A DNA stretch of 60,000 bases from contig NC_087070.1 of NCBI RefSeq assembly GCF_963678635.1, forward strand, positions 36,275,109 through 36,335,108. The letters are read 5' to 3'. This stretch comes from Symsagittifera roscoffensis (lineage: Eukaryota > Xenacoelomorpha > Acoela > Convolutidae). Within the stretch, counting starts at the first letter, position 1, and each line of letters opens with the position of its first letter. Shown here one piece after another: positions 59,102-60,000 of this stretch. The notes under the pieces are model-generated. The model was not told the DNA's origin and did no database searches. It saw nothing but the letters and a program-made list of their open reading frames with translations. The translations under genes were made by a program, and so were the position numbers.

Positions 59102-59720
59102 AGCTATCGTTGTTGGTGGTAGCTGGACTAATCGGTTAGTGATTGTTGTATACTTGATCAGTATGAATAATTTGGTGATATTTACAGTGTTATATAATAA
59201 TCAAACAGCAAAATTTCTTTTAGGAACAATCCACAAATACATAGTGATAACTATTTCTCTTGGATAATGTTTGATATTACACTTCAATGACATCAGGATT
59301 TTCTAAGATTATGACACAACTACTCTAAAAAAAGTTTTACGGTTTTTGATTTTTCACTGGTCGAACAAACCACTGATCAGTTAGTCTAAGACAATGTCGA
59401 TGAAAATGACATGCCTGCTTCCGTTTTTCGACAATCTTCTCTGTCTCTGGATGTTAGAATAACTGCTATCAACCCTTGAGTGGTTTTTTTTTCTTCTTTT
59501 TCTTCAGTAGTCGCGTCCTTTGGGGCTATCCTGAATTGGCCCAATCTTCGTCGTTCGTGATGATGGCTGTTAGAAGACGTCAGCTCTATGCAAAACTCCT
59601 CAAAATTGCCAGGATTTAATGAATTAGAATATCCGTACTCCTGTTTTTGTCTTCTTCCGCATAAAATTGTATCGCTTTGATGGCAATCCCACACTCCTGT
59701 TACCAAATGATGACTTTGAG

Positions 59721-59778
59721 GTCAGGACTTGAGATATATGTAAAAGCGAGGTTTTAAACATTAATTATATATTATTAC
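59721..59778. repeat. 58-bp direct repeat, right copy, abutting satellite
   Basis: Near-identical to 59044-59101 and ends 4 bases before the 363-bp satellite resumes. Confidence 0.85.
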
Positions 59779-59782
59779 TATA

Positions 59783-60000
59783 GACATATTTCTGGAACAT
59801 AAAGACCAAAATCGAAAACTTAGTACTCCCATGAACTGTCAGCAAACCCAAAACGCATTAACCACCCAAAAAAATGTCGCTGTGTATTTCAAAGATGTCA
59901 AAACTGAAGAAACATTCAGTAGCCAAGACCAGAAGCTAGTGGAAACTACCAGTTTGTGACGACAACTTTCTTCGGACAAAAAATCACGACAGCGCAAATC
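59783..60000. repeat. 363-bp satellite resumes
   Basis: From GACATATTTCTGGAACATAA onward the sequence is type I satellite, sharing the rare TTTCTGGAAC variant with the monomer near 54.66 kb. It starts mid-monomer, in a different register from where the array stopped at 56687. It runs off the window. Confidence 0.9.

Larger units (their letters stand above)
57741..59782. other. Unique-looking island interrupting the satellite
   Basis: No gene is recognised with confidence. A 106-codon minus-strand frame (59386-59706) is hydrophilic, with a KDATTEEKEEKKTTQG stretch. It has no recognisable domain and could be an exon fragment or chance. The frames at 58133-58342 and 58222-58413 overlap and look non-coding. 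A direct repeat flanks 59102-59720. Confidence 0.45.

Overview
The window is AT-rich, repeat-laden nuclear DNA from a multicellular animal, probably an invertebrate; I cannot fix the lineage. The eukaryotic call rests on genes split by GT-AG introns of about 0.3-1.1 kb, decayed non-LTR (LINE) and Ty3/gypsy retroelements, hAT-type miniature elements with 8-bp target duplications, and more than 21 kb of tandem satellite. There are no operons, Shine-Dalgarno sites or CRISPR arrays.

Only two protein-coding genes are well supported. The first (1-2973, + strand, 5' end outside the window) has four in-phase exons. It encodes the acidic, disordered C-terminal part of a protein that ends in a lysine/cysteine-rich CaaX box (CSIL), so it is probably lipid-anchored to membranes. 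The second (10061-14677, + strand, three coding exons, 1304 residues) has a signal peptide and a long helical, leucine-rich repeat-like body. It resembles the mesothelin/stereocilin/otoancorin superfamily and ends in a hydrophobic tail. Its last 151 codons and about 1.1 kb downstream lie in an apparently perfect 1557-bp tandem duplication (14222-17338), which leaves a truncated gene copy behind.

From 17.3 to 28.6 kb the window is mostly dead mobile DNA: a complete hAT miniature element, at least four broken LINE reverse-transcriptase fragments in both orientations, and an interspersed repeat family starting TTCCGACTTTCG. A decayed Ty3/gypsy pol lies at 4.28-6.36 kb on the minus strand.

From 29.4 to 35.4 kb comes an unusual run of self-complementary DNA: a diverged giant inverted repeat of about 3.9 kb, a 465-bp foldback cluster built from GAGCGG/CCGCTC words, a roughly 38-bp tandem repeat whose first copy is flipped, and a 179-bp palindromic miniature element. 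This run abuts a satellite array of roughly 58 monomers of about 363 bp (35483-56687). The array begins as alternating type II/type I monomers, passes through a block of about 740-bp dimers, and becomes highly homogeneous. It is then interrupted by a 3.1-kb island containing a second satellite (three units of about 347 bp), and resumes at 59783. The layout suggests pericentromeric or other heterochromatic DNA next to a gene-bearing edge, but that is inference.
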